Source of the DNA: Candidatus Zixiibacteriota bacterium | Lineage (GTDB): Bacteria > Zixibacteria > MSB-5A5 > GN15 > FEB-12 | Assembly: GCA_016213305.1 (NCBI GenBank) | Contig: JACRAV010000389.1 | Coordinates: forward strand, 1 to 5,928 | Reading direction: 5' to 3' | DNA: 5,928 nucleotides | Shown here: piece after piece, positions 1 through 5,554 of the stretch | How positions within the stretch are numbered: the first letter of the stretch is position 1 | How the letters are laid out: every line of letters starts with the position of its first letter | Notes under the pieces: generated by a model | Database searches by the model: none | Told to the model about the DNA's origin: nothing | What the model saw: the letters and a program-made list of their open reading frames with translations, nothing else | Program-made: the position numbers and the translations under genes

Positions 1-349
1 CATTGCCGAAAAGTTTGGCCTCTTTGATCGCCTTGTTGGCCCAGCTCCCGGTATCGACATAGGCGGCGGTCTGGTCTTTGCGCAGGAAATTCATCGGGAC
101 CATCGCGAACTGGGTCGAGGCCCCGCCGCCCACGAACAGGATTTGGTATCCGTCGCGCAGGCCGAGGATTTCCTTGGTCAGCGCCACCGCGGCGTTGTTG
201 ATTTCTTCGTAATCGGCCGACCGGTGGGAGATTTCCAGGATCGACATGCCGGTCCCTTTGTAATCCAGAAGTTCCTGCTGGACGGTCTTGAGAACGTCGG
301 GCGGAAGAATGGCCGGGCCGGGATTGAAATTCAGTGTTTTGGGTGACAT
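1..349 (-). CDS. serC: Phosphoserine aminotransferase, N-terminal part (runs off left edge)
   Basis: This PLP-dependent class V aminotransferase converts 3-phosphohydroxypyruvate plus glutamate to O-phosphoserine plus 2-oxoglutarate, the second step of cytosolic serine synthesis. Only the first 116 residues are in the window. They match SerC closely: NFNPGPA at residues 7-13, the substrate-binding GTGMSILEISHRS at 32-44 (His42, Arg43), the PLP-phosphate loop GGGASTQF at 74-81, and TGSW at 100-103, whose Trp stacks on PLP in characterised SerC. The catalytic lysine, near residue 200 in the family, lies beyond the edge. The ATG at 349 is preceded by AGAGG at 358-362 with an 8-base gap, and the family's N-terminus begins just there, so the start is secure. 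It is the last visible gene of a DUF1015-serA-serC cluster, 123 bases after the dehydrogenase. That gap is filled by two hairpins, so its expression could be uncoupled from serA. Confidence 0.95.
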   Translation of the reverse strand, partial: MSPKTLNFNPGPAILPPDVLKTVQQELLDYKGTGMSILEISHRSADYEEINNAAVALTKEILGLRDGYQILFVGGGASTQFAMVPMNFLRKDQTAAYVDTGSWANKAIKEAKLFGN

Positions 350-377
350 ATATGTTTCCTCTCGCTATCGCTCTTGT

Positions 378-413
378 TGGGGAGAACCCAGGCGAAGCGC
401 CGAGGTTCTGCCA
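378..413 (-). repeat. Imperfect hairpin in the serC leader
   Basis: This is an interrupted inverted repeat between serA and serC. The outer arms are TGG (378-380) and CCA (411-413), the main arms AGAACC (383-388) and GGTTCT (404-409), and the inner arms GGCG (391-394) and CGCC (398-401), around an AAG triloop. Small internal loops separate the arms. No T-tract follows on the minus strand, so it is not a standard intrinsic terminator. It lies about 30 bases upstream of the serC start and would be in the leader of a serA-serC transcript. A dispersed palindromic repeat or an RNA-stability element are both possible. Confidence 0.5.
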
Positions 414-431
414 TCTTTCGACATTTGCAAC

Positions 432-455
432 GGCGGAACCGGAAGCGGTTCCGCC
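432..455 (-). repeat. Perfect 9-bp hairpin just downstream of the serA-like gene
   Basis: GGCGGAACC (432-440) and GGTTCCGCC (447-455) are perfect complements around a 6-base loop, 17 bases past the serA-like stop codon. On the minus strand the stem is followed by GTTGCAAATG rather than a run of T, so it is a poor rho-independent terminator. A 3'-end stabiliser, a partial attenuator or a REP-like repeat fits better. It shares GGTTC/GAACC sequence with the hairpin at 378-413, which suggests the two may belong to one repeat family. Confidence 0.55.
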
Positions 456-472
456 CTACAAAAGACACTCAA

Positions 473-1354
473 TTACGACAACTTGCTCCTGTTCTCCGAA
501 ATCAGGCGTTCGATAATCTGCCCGATCCGGATCATATTCTCTTTCGTCTCGGCGCCGACGTGCGGAGTAAATATACAATTCGGGGCGCCGATCAGCGGCG
601 AGTTTTGCGGCGGGTCGGAATACCAGACATCGGTGGCGTACCCGGCTATCTTGCCCGATTTGAGCGCCTCGACCATATCGTCCTCGACCACACACTGGCC
701 CCGGCCGGTATTGATGACATACGCGCCGTCCTTGAAATACGCCAGCGTCTTCTTGTTGATCAGCCCTGTGGTGGCATCGACCAGCGGCATGTGAATCGAG
801 ACATAGTCGGACGCGGACACGGTTTCTTCGAGTGTGGGGATAATCTCCGCAAAATCCGAGAAATAGAAATCGGGGTGCCAGCCGAGCACCCGCATCCGGA
901 AGGCCCGGGCGCGAAGCGCCAGAGCGGTACCGATTCTTCCCAGGCCGAGGATGCCGAGCGTCTTCCCCATCAGTTCGGTGCGGTGAATATCGGATTTGAT
1001 CCACTTCCCTTCCCGCATCGAGGCATCGGCCCGGGTGATCTGATTGGGCAGGGCGATCATCAGGGCGAAAGCCAGCTCGGCGACGGCGATCGTCGACGCC
1101 TCGGCTGTGTTAAAGACCATGATATTCTTCGACTTGGCATACCCTTGATCGACATTATCCAGCCCCACCCCGCCCCGGATGACCATCTTCAGTTTCGGAG
1201 CCGAATCGATGTATTCTTTGGTGACCTTGGTCTTACTTCGGATCAAAACCACGGTCGCATCGGGAAGTCGGGCTTTGTCGGAGGTGACATCACCGTACTT
1301 GGCCAGGATGTCGGGCAGTGTCGGGTCGAAGGCGTCGGAAATCAATATCAGCAT
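473..1354 (-). CDS. serA: D-3-phosphoglycerate dehydrogenase-like D-2-hydroxyacid dehydrogenase (short form, no ACT domain)
   Basis: This NAD-dependent dehydrogenase is predicted to oxidise 3-phosphoglycerate to 3-phosphohydroxypyruvate, the first step of serine synthesis. The 293 residues hold an N-terminal substrate lobe with IRGGVGLDNVD (60-70), the Rossmann motif GLGRIG (137-142), an acidic-loop region after VLGWHP (156-161), the catalytic-arginine motif NTGRG (Arg218), TDVW at 241-244 and the catalytic-histidine motif TPHVGAET (His265). The usual catalytic Glu of the DVFxxEP motif is Asp247 here (DVWYSDP). There is no C-terminal ACT or ASB domain, so classical allosteric inhibition by serine is not expected. 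A TTG at 1387 would extend the frame by 11 residues that do not look like the family. The ATG at 1354 begins the typical MLILISDAFD strand, although its Shine-Dalgarno is weak (GGAAAGAAG). The gene starts 29 bases after DUF1015 and precedes serC, which supports PGDH over other D-hydroxyacid dehydrogenases. Confidence 0.88.
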   Translation of the reverse strand: MLILISDAFDPTLPDILAKYGDVTSDKARLPDATVVLIRSKTKVTKEYIDSAPKLKMVIRGGVGLDNVDQGYAKSKNIMVFNTAEASTIAVAELAFALMIALPNQITRADASMREGKWIKSDIHRTELMGKTLGILGLGRIGTALALRARAFRMRVLGWHPDFYFSDFAEIIPTLEETVSASDYVSIHMPLVDATTGLINKKTLAYFKDGAYVINTGRGQCVVEDDMVEALKSGKIAGYATDVWYSDPPQNSPLIGAPNCIFTPHVGAETKENMIRIGQIIERLISENRSKLS

Positions 1355-1383
1355 ATATCCATCTTCTTTCCGTGGCCGGTGGT

Positions 1384-2637
1384 TCAATCGGTCAAAAGAT
1401 TGAGCACCAGTCCACTTCGCAACTTGGGTTCAAACCAGGTCGATTTCGGGGGCATGACCTCCCCGGCATCGGCGACCGTCAGCAACTGCGTGATCGACGT
1501 CGGATACAGCGAAAAAGCAATTTTGAACTGTCCCGAATCGACCAGCCGTTCAAGTTCCTTGACGCCGCGAATGCCGCCGACGAAATCAATCCGCTTGTCG
1601 GTGCGGGGATTGTGCACCCCCAAAAGGGGGCTGATCAGATTGTCGGACAGGATGGCCGCATCGATGCTGGTCACCGGATGATGGGCATCGAAACTTCCGC
1701 CGCGCGCTTTCAGCCGGTACCACTTCCCTTCGGCATACAATCCAAATGAGTGCTGGTCGGAAGGACTGGCGGCCGAGGGCGAGGGAGTCAGATCAACGTC
1801 GAACCCTTTCTGCGCTTCGTCCAGCAGCTGGGACAGGGTGCGGCCGTTCAGGTCGCGGATTACCCGGTTGTACGGCATGATGAACAGCTCGCGGTCGGCG
1901 AACAGGCCGTTTAGGAAGTAATTATACGGTTCGCTTCCGGTATGGCGGGGGTTCTTTTCTCTCATCCGGCGGCCGACTTCGGAGGCCGCCTCGCTCCGGT
2001 GGTGACCGTCGGCGATGTACAGACAATCGATCTTCGTCGCGAAGAGGTCAACCAGTCGCGTCACCGTCTGCGGATCGCCGATCACCCAGAACTCGTGGCG
2101 GACGCCATCCGGAGCGACGAAATCGACCAGCGGCGGATTCTTCTGAATCGATTCAAATAGTCCGGCAATTTCGGCGTTCCACTTGAAGGTGGAAAGCACC
2201 GGGCTGGCCTGTGATTGCGTCGTTAAGATATGCGTGGCGCGATCATTGACCTTTTCGGGGCGGGTGTGCTCGTGCTTCTTGATTTTGCCGGTGTTGTATT
2301 CTTCGACCGATGTCAGCGCCAACAGTCCGGTCTGGCGGCGACCGTTCATCGTCTCACGATACAGATAGAAACATTCGTGTTGATCGCGCACCAGAAGTCC
2401 GCGCGATTGAAAGCCGGCCAGATTGTCGCGGCCCCGTTCATACACCTTCGGATCGTACGGATTAAATGTGTCGGGAAATTCGAGTTCGGGTTTGTCGATG
2501 CGCAAATACGAATCAGGGTTGCCGTCGGCCATGACACGGGCTTCAGCCACGGAAAGCGTATCATATGGCGGCGATGTTACCCGCTGTGCGGCATCGGGCC
2601 GGACGCGAAGACCTCTAAAGGGGCGGATGACAGACAT
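1384..2637 (-). CDS. DUF1015 family protein, first gene of the serine cluster
   Basis: This 417-residue cytosolic protein has no signal peptide or membrane segment. It is recognisable as DUF1015 (COG4198 type) from the start IRPFRGLRVRPDAAQRVTSP (4-23) with PPYDTLS, the motif EHTRPEKVNDR at 123-133, IADGHHRSEAA at 208-218, and the C-terminal PPKSTWFEPKLRSGL at 397-410. The biochemical function of the family is not established to my knowledge. The DGHHR motif (210-214) resembles that in ParB-fold nucleotide-dependent enzymes such as the archaeal free-serine kinase SerK, so a kinase or phosphotransfer role on serine or phosphoserine is conceivable; this is inference. It sits directly upstream of serA and serC with a 29-base gap, indicating co-transcription. 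The ATG at 2637 has GAGGA at 2644-2648 with a 6-base gap, and a second AAGGAG lies at 2652-2657. A promoter and palindromic operator lie immediately upstream. Confidence 0.9.
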   Translation of the reverse strand: MSVIRPFRGLRVRPDAAQRVTSPPYDTLSVAEARVMADGNPDSYLRIDKPELEFPDTFNPYDPKVYERGRDNLAGFQSRGLLVRDQHECFYLYRETMNGRRQTGLLALTSVEEYNTGKIKKHEHTRPEKVNDRATHILTTQSQASPVLSTFKWNAEIAGLFESIQKNPPLVDFVAPDGVRHEFWVIGDPQTVTRLVDLFATKIDCLYIADGHHRSEAASEVGRRMREKNPRHTGSEPYNYFLNGLFADRELFIMPYNRVIRDLNGRTLSQLLDEAQKGFDVDLTPSPSAASPSDQHSFGLYAEGKWYRLKARGGSFDAHHPVTSIDAAILSDNLISPLLGVHNPRTDKRIDFVGGIRGVKELERLVDSGQFKIAFSLYPTSITQLLTVADAGEVMPPKSTWFEPKLRSGLVLNLLTD

Positions 2638-2667
2638 GTAAGTTCCTCAAACTCCTTCGAGACGTTC

Positions 2668-2685
2668 TTGTGAACAATTTCACAC
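2668..2685. promoter_or_regulatory. Palindromic operator, Rex-like or CRP-like
   Basis: TTGTGAACAATTTCACAC reads as TTGTGAA-CAAT-TTCACAC. It matches the Rex operator consensus TTGTGAA-N4-TTCACAA at 13 of 14 defined positions (final C for A). The same bases contain a perfect TGTGA-N6-TCACA core, the CRP half-site arrangement. It ends 30 bases before the DUF1015 start codon and would cover the transcription start of the candidate promoter, a position suited to repression. Rex senses the NADH/NAD+ ratio, and the cluster encodes an NAD-dependent dehydrogenase, so a redox link is plausible. Which regulator binds cannot be decided here. Confidence 0.65.
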
Positions 2686-2691
2686 ACATCA

Positions 2692-2719
2692 AAGATACGG
2701 TTACCGCCCGTAACTTCAA
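2692..2719 (-). promoter_or_regulatory. Candidate sigma-70-type promoter of the DUF1015-serA-serC cluster
   Basis: On the minus strand a -35-like TTGAAG (2719-2714; 4 of 6 to consensus) and a -10-like TATCTT (2697-2692; 4 of 6) are separated by 16 bases. Transcription would begin near 2685, which places the palindromic operator over the first transcribed bases. The hexamers are imperfect, so the support comes mainly from spacing and the adjoining operator. Confidence 0.35.
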
Positions 2720-2812
2720 GTCCTTTTCAGGATGGGAATATATGATGTTTCCGCTCTCGATTCCCCATACAAAAACGAGCCGGGATTACCGGCCTGTCAA
2801 CAAAGGAGTTAC

Positions 2813-2989
2813 ATGCATGGCTACGTCGATCGAACGGAAAAGAAGACAAAAATTCTCAAGTTGCCTCGCAACGACTTTTTCCATCGCATCGCGGGTTTAA
2901 TGACCGGCGTTGGTCTGATTAGACAACATAATCGGCCTTTCCGATCCGGCGTGGAGAGGTGGCGGAGCCGATCAAAGGACTCGTTATGA
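2813..2989 (+). CDS. Doubtful 58-residue plus-strand small ORF
   Basis: A strong Shine-Dalgarno-like AAAGGAG (2802-2808) precedes two overlapping ATGs. The ATG at 2813 (4-base gap) opens a 58-residue basic frame beginning MHGYVDRTEKK and ending with TGA at 2987-2989, overlapping the end of the convergent 584-residue gene by 6 bases. The ATG at 2817, with the better 8-base gap, opens a 27-residue frame beginning MATSIERKRRQK that ends at 2900. Neither resembles a family I know, and no good plus-strand promoter is visible. A -10-like TATGAT at 2741-2746 lacks a matching -35. It may be a chance frame in an intergenic region. Confidence 0.15.
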   Translation: MHGYVDRTEKKTKILKLPRNDFFHRIAGLMTGVGLIRQHNRPFRSGVERWRSRSKDSL

Positions 2990-4738
2990 TGTGGCGGGCG
3001 GCGTCGTGGTGTTCGCCAGATTCCAGACAGCCCGCTGAAAGCGATCATGCTGGAGCATAAGCGCCGCAAAATCCCGCTCGCGAGTCGATCCTTTGGCGCG
3101 GATCAATTGTGCCAATAGTCGGCGATCAGCGGCAGACCACCGGGCCAGATCCCGGATACAGCAGACTAGCGGGGCCAGTCGTCGAAGGCCGGTCTGTTCG
3201 TTGGCGGACCAGCGATTGAAGTCGCGAATGGGCAGAAGCTTGACCAGCCGTTTCACCGAACCGTCCTCAGCAAGCTGACGATTGCCGTCGAACCGGTCCC
3301 GAATATAATACGACACCGCATACCCAAGATTGGGTAGGGAGAGTTCGTCGTACCCTTCGGTTTGCGATGGATTCAGGTGAAGATACACGTCGCTCCGCGA
3401 CAGCCGTTTCAGCATCGACTCCGGCGTGCGGTACCCTTTCTTGCTAAACACCCGGCGGGCTTCGACCGCCGCCAGATCACGCACCCGCTTCTTGACCGGT
3501 CGGAAGCCGAGCTTGTAGTAAAACCAGAAGGAGCCGGATTCGATGGCTTCCTCGTTGTCATCTCCGACCTGATAGCTTCGCACCAGTAGCACGCGGGCGC
3601 CGAAATGCCTCACGAACAGGTGGAAAAAGTGTTCGATTATGAACGATGACTCACCGGTCCGGTAGGCGGGAAAGATGTTGATGGCGATCTCGGCCCGATC
3701 AAAGAGCATGGCGGAGATGCCATAACCGACCGGCATGCCGTTGCGCAGAAGCATGGCGCCGAAGTTCGACTCGAGCGGCAGGCGGATATCCGGATTGTTG
3801 CCAAAGATGATAATCTCCACGCCCCGCCCCGGTCGGTACCGATAGACCTCGGCAGGATTCGATCCGATCAGCGGAAACAACTCACGGCATCGCACACCGA
3901 GGACTTCCTTGATCGCTCGGACATACACTTCTCCCTCGCTTCGCTGAAGGTGAACCAGCGGTCGGGCTGGACGGGCCAGATCGCGCCGCAGATCGGAAGT
4001 GCGGCCGACCAACGGTGATGTTTGATAGAAAATAGTGCGGGCCGGGAGACGTTTGAAAGTGCGCGAACCGGAACAGTTGATCAGTTTCCAGCAAAGCGGG
4101 ATTTCGGCGTTTTCAAAAAGAGCGCGGGCGGTGGGATGATCCAGCCGGGACGAGGCCAGCAGGTGCAACAGCATCCCCAGAGAGGTGCGGCGACCGGCGG
4201 CGGTTTTGGTCAGCCAGGACTGGATATCGAAATCCGGGTCGTTGTCGATCGAATCGTTCTCCTGCCAGCCCACCAGTAAGGGGAGGAAACTGATGATATT
4301 GGCCGATTCGCTTTCGTTGTATTCATCCCACGATATATCGAACAGGTCGGGATACCAGACCGCGAGGGCGCGGGTCAGGTCGTAACTGAAAGTGTGACTG
4401 ACGGACGTATTGACGATGCCGGAATCGGCCAGCTCGGCCGTTTCATAGTCCCTCGACTGCTTCTTGTACTTCTCGATCCGGGATGCAAACTGGAATAATT
4501 CCTTCTCGACCCGGCTCAACTGGGCGGGGGAATCGGGATAGGTGCGAAGGAAACAGAGCAGGTCATGGTATTTTTCAAGATCGGCGGCCCGGCTGATATC
4601 AGCGGTGGCCAGTCGTTTGAGCAGAGTCGCTTTCGTCCGGGCGGCGGCGCGATCGAAGGAGGTCTTGAGTTGATCGAGCCGGGTAATATCGGCGCCGATG
4701 GATTGGGCGGGGCGTTTCCTTTGTTTGACGGCGGGCAT
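2984..4738 (-). CDS. Uncharacterised 584-residue protein with an internal GNAT-like domain
   Basis: I cannot name a function. The N-terminus is basic (MPAVKQRKRP) and is followed by a helical stretch containing LLCFLRTYPDSP (60-71), then ELADSGIVNT (102-111) and SYDLTRALAVWYPDL (118-132). Residues about 305-420 look like an acetyltransferase (GNAT) fold: strand-turn-strand FGAMLLRNGMPVGYG (326-340), then NIFPAYRTGES (354-364) in the place of the acetyl-CoA loop and following helix, then YQVGDDNEEAIESGS (389-403) and FWFYYKLGFRPV (404-415), which is typical of the GNAT C-terminal motif. The canonical Q/RxxGxG/A loop is altered to YRTGES. The C-terminal 160 residues are Arg/Leu-rich and predicted helical, with no membrane segment. 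The ATG at 4738 is preferred over a GTG at 4780, which adds 14 atypical residues; GGAG lies about 11 bases upstream. A strong terminator sits just upstream, so it needs its own promoter; TTGCTC (4797-4792), 17 bases, TACTTT (4774-4769) is a weak candidate. Confidence 0.75.
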   Translation of the reverse strand: MPAVKQRKRPAQSIGADITRLDQLKTSFDRAAARTKATLLKRLATADISRAADLEKYHDLLCFLRTYPDSPAQLSRVEKELFQFASRIEKYKKQSRDYETAELADSGIVNTSVSHTFSYDLTRALAVWYPDLFDISWDEYNESESANIISFLPLLVGWQENDSIDNDPDFDIQSWLTKTAAGRRTSLGMLLHLLASSRLDHPTARALFENAEIPLCWKLINCSGSRTFKRLPARTIFYQTSPLVGRTSDLRRDLARPARPLVHLQRSEGEVYVRAIKEVLGVRCRELFPLIGSNPAEVYRYRPGRGVEIIIFGNNPDIRLPLESNFGAMLLRNGMPVGYGISAMLFDRAEIAINIFPAYRTGESSFIIEHFFHLFVRHFGARVLLVRSYQVGDDNEEAIESGSFWFYYKLGFRPVKKRVRDLAAVEARRVFSKKGYRTPESMLKRLSRSDVYLHLNPSQTEGYDELSLPNLGYAVSYYIRDRFDGNRQLAEDGSVKRLVKLLPIRDFNRWSANEQTGLRRLAPLVCCIRDLARWSAADRRLLAQLIRAKGSTRERDFAALMLQHDRFQRAVWNLANTTTPPATS

Positions 4739-4815
4739 AGTGAATCGGCTCCGTATTCCTTCGTGGAAAAAGTACCACACTCTTGGACGGGGAGCAAGCA
4801 GATGGGAGGAGACAC

Positions 4816-4847
4816 AAAAAAAACAGGCCGGGTGAACCGGCCTGTTT
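4816..4847 (-). terminator. Rho-independent terminator of the SWIB gene
   Basis: On the minus strand a perfect 11-bp stem (AAACAGGCCGG at 4847-4837 pairing with CCGGCCTGTTT at 4831-4821) closes a 5-base loop and runs into eight consecutive T (4823-4816). It begins 22 bases after the SWIB stop codon. This is a textbook intrinsic terminator. It separates the SWIB gene from the 584-residue gene downstream. On the plus strand the following TTTGTCTTTTC is too broken to make it clearly bidirectional. Confidence 0.92.
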
Positions 4848-4869
4848 GTCTTTTCGGATAATCGAAAGA

Positions 4870-5301
4870 TTACTTCAGATGCTTGGAGACCAGCTTGGTC
4901 ATTTCAAACATCGAGACCTTTCGACGACCACCGAAGATCGGCGCCAAACGGTCGTCTGCGTTGATCATTCTGCGGTTTTCCGAGTCCTGCAGTCCATTCT
5001 TCTTGATGTAATCCCATAGCTTCTTGGTGACTTCGGTGCGCGGCATGGCGCGATCGCCAACAACGGCACCGAGTTCAGCCGACGGAGTCATGGGCTTCAT
5101 GAACGCCGGATTCGGCTTGCGAGGCTTGCGGGCGGCCTTTGGTTTAGCGGCCGCCTTTCGGGCCTGCCCTCTCTTAGGGGCCGCTAGCCTCTTCGCAGCT
5201 TTCTTTCGCTTTGGCGCCGCTTTCCTAGCTGCTTTCTTTTTCTTCTTGGTGGCTTTTTTCTTCGCGGTTTTCTTTTTCGCGGTTTTCTTCTTTGCTGGCA
5301 T
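4870..5301 (-). CDS. SWIB-domain protein with histone-H1-like lysine/alanine-rich tail
   Basis: This 143-residue, very basic protein is probably DNA-binding and nucleoid-associated. Residues 1-63 are almost only Lys, Ala, Arg and Pro, with AKKKT-type repeats, as in bacterial histone-H1-like proteins. Residues 66-143 form a SWIB/MDM2-type domain: FMKPMTPSAELGAVVG (67-82), PRTEVTKKLWDYIKKNGLQD (87-106), the NRRMINADD segment (109-117), LAPIFGG (119-125) and a final MFEMTKLVSKHLK helix. Stand-alone bacterial SWIB proteins and SWIB fusions to topoisomerase I are known, notably in chlamydiae, but their role is poorly defined. An ATG at 5319 is in frame, yet the ATG at 5301 is preferred. It has AAGGAG at 5309-5314 with a 7-base gap and starts directly with the MPAKKK tail. 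The gene looks monocistronic: a terminator follows it and it has its own leader. The alternative view, a plain H1-like protein, is excluded by the C-terminal domain. Confidence 0.93.
   Translation of the reverse strand: MPAKKKTAKKKTAKKKATKKKKKAARKAAPKRKKAAKRLAAPKRGQARKAAAKPKAARKPRKPNPAFMKPMTPSAELGAVVGDRAMPRTEVTKKLWDYIKKNGLQDSENRRMINADDRLAPIFGGRRKVSMFEMTKLVSKHLK
5261..5289. repeat. Tandem 15-bp-period repeat inside the lysine-rich tail
   Basis: TTCGCGGTTTTCTT occurs at 5261-5274 and again at 5276-5289, a 15-base period equal to five codons (AKKKT units on the minus strand). It preserves frame and codon choice, so it could expand or contract by slippage without disrupting the SWIB gene and would change only the tail length. 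Confidence 0.7.
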
Positions 5302-5463
5302 TGTGTTGCTCCTTAGCATTAAGGGTTAACGGAGGTTTGGGTTTCCTTCTTGCGCATTGCTTTCTGAAACAAATCTCGCGCCTCCCTGGGCGCTTTATCA
5401 TCTGTTCCGCACTTATAATGAAGTTGTAAAAACAACCACGCAACAAAAAAACGCCAAAAAACG
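5302..5463 (-). promoter_or_regulatory. Leader and probable promoter region of the SWIB gene
   Basis: This AT-richer stretch upstream of the SWIB start includes the Shine-Dalgarno AAGGAG, a -10-like TATAAG (5417-5412 on the minus strand), upstream T-rich tracts that could act as UP elements, and an inverted repeat GTTGT-AAAA-ACAAC (5423-5436) within the would-be spacer. No good -35 hexamer sits at 16-18 bases, so the promoter is tentative. It would give a leader of roughly 100 bases. Confidence 0.3.
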
Positions 5464-5524
5464 AAAAAAAAATTGACACGGGCGCTTGTCCCCTCCGCTC
5501 GAATGAACGCGCGTGATTCGCGCG
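5464..5524 (-). terminator. Possible terminator of the metallophosphoesterase gene
   Basis: Downstream of the phosphoesterase stop, the minus strand carries a GC hairpin CGCGCG-N5-CGCGCG (5508-5524). A short imperfect stem follows (GACA...TGTC, 5475-5490), leading into nine T (5472-5464). The T-tract is good but the stem next to it is weak (4 bp plus one pair), so termination efficiency is uncertain. A third GC inverted repeat (5548-5565) overlaps the stop codon itself. Confidence 0.45.
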
Positions 5525-5554
5525 CGACCCGAAAGAAATGCGAATCCGGCGCGA

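Larger units (their letters stand above)
2638..2983. other. Intergenic region of about 350 bases, upstream of the DUF1015-serA-serC cluster
   Basis: This gap lies between the stop of the 584-residue gene and the start of DUF1015. Its left third holds a candidate minus-strand promoter, the palindromic operator and a small odd-centred palindrome CGGTTACCG (2698-2706). Its right part holds a plus-strand Shine-Dalgarno-like AAAGGAG (2802-2808) followed by two overlapping short frames of doubtful coding value. A weak 5-bp inverted repeat ATCGG/CCGAT (2931-2945) follows the 584-residue gene but has no T-tract. I see no convincing terminator for that gene, so read-through into the serine cluster cannot be excluded. 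Confidence 0.6.

Noticed and set aside
432..455. Hairpin after the SerA-like gene as an intrinsic terminator
   Set aside because: The stem is perfect but the minus strand continues GTTGCAAATG with no T-tract, and the related serC gene follows.
1355..1387. TTG at 1387 as the start of the SerA-like gene, overlapping the DUF1015 stop
   Set aside because: The extra residues are charged and unlike the family N-terminus. The ATG at 1354 begins exactly where homologous enzymes start.
374..1681. 435-codon open frame on the plus strand
   Set aside because: It runs antisense to the SerA-like gene and the end of DUF1015. Its translation has no recognisable motif, while the minus strand shows clear family motifs throughout. 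It is a by-product of GC-rich codon use.
5024..5329. Plus-strand frame rich in Phe and Ala that looks like a membrane protein
   Set aside because: It is the exact antisense of the Lys/Ala-rich tail of the SWIB protein; antisense of AAG/AAA and GCC codons gives Phe/Leu/Ala runs. The minus-strand SWIB domain and Shine-Dalgarno are decisive.
5414..5419. Perfect TATAAT on the plus strand
   Set aside because: There is no -35 at proper spacing (cgcttt) and no plus-strand gene downstream. The overlapping TATAAG on the minus strand is the more useful reading.
5473..5501. Perfect TTGACA on the plus strand at 5473-5478
   Set aside because: No -10-like hexamer lies 16-18 bases downstream and there is no plus-strand gene to serve. 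It is part of the terminator region of the minus-strand phosphoesterase.
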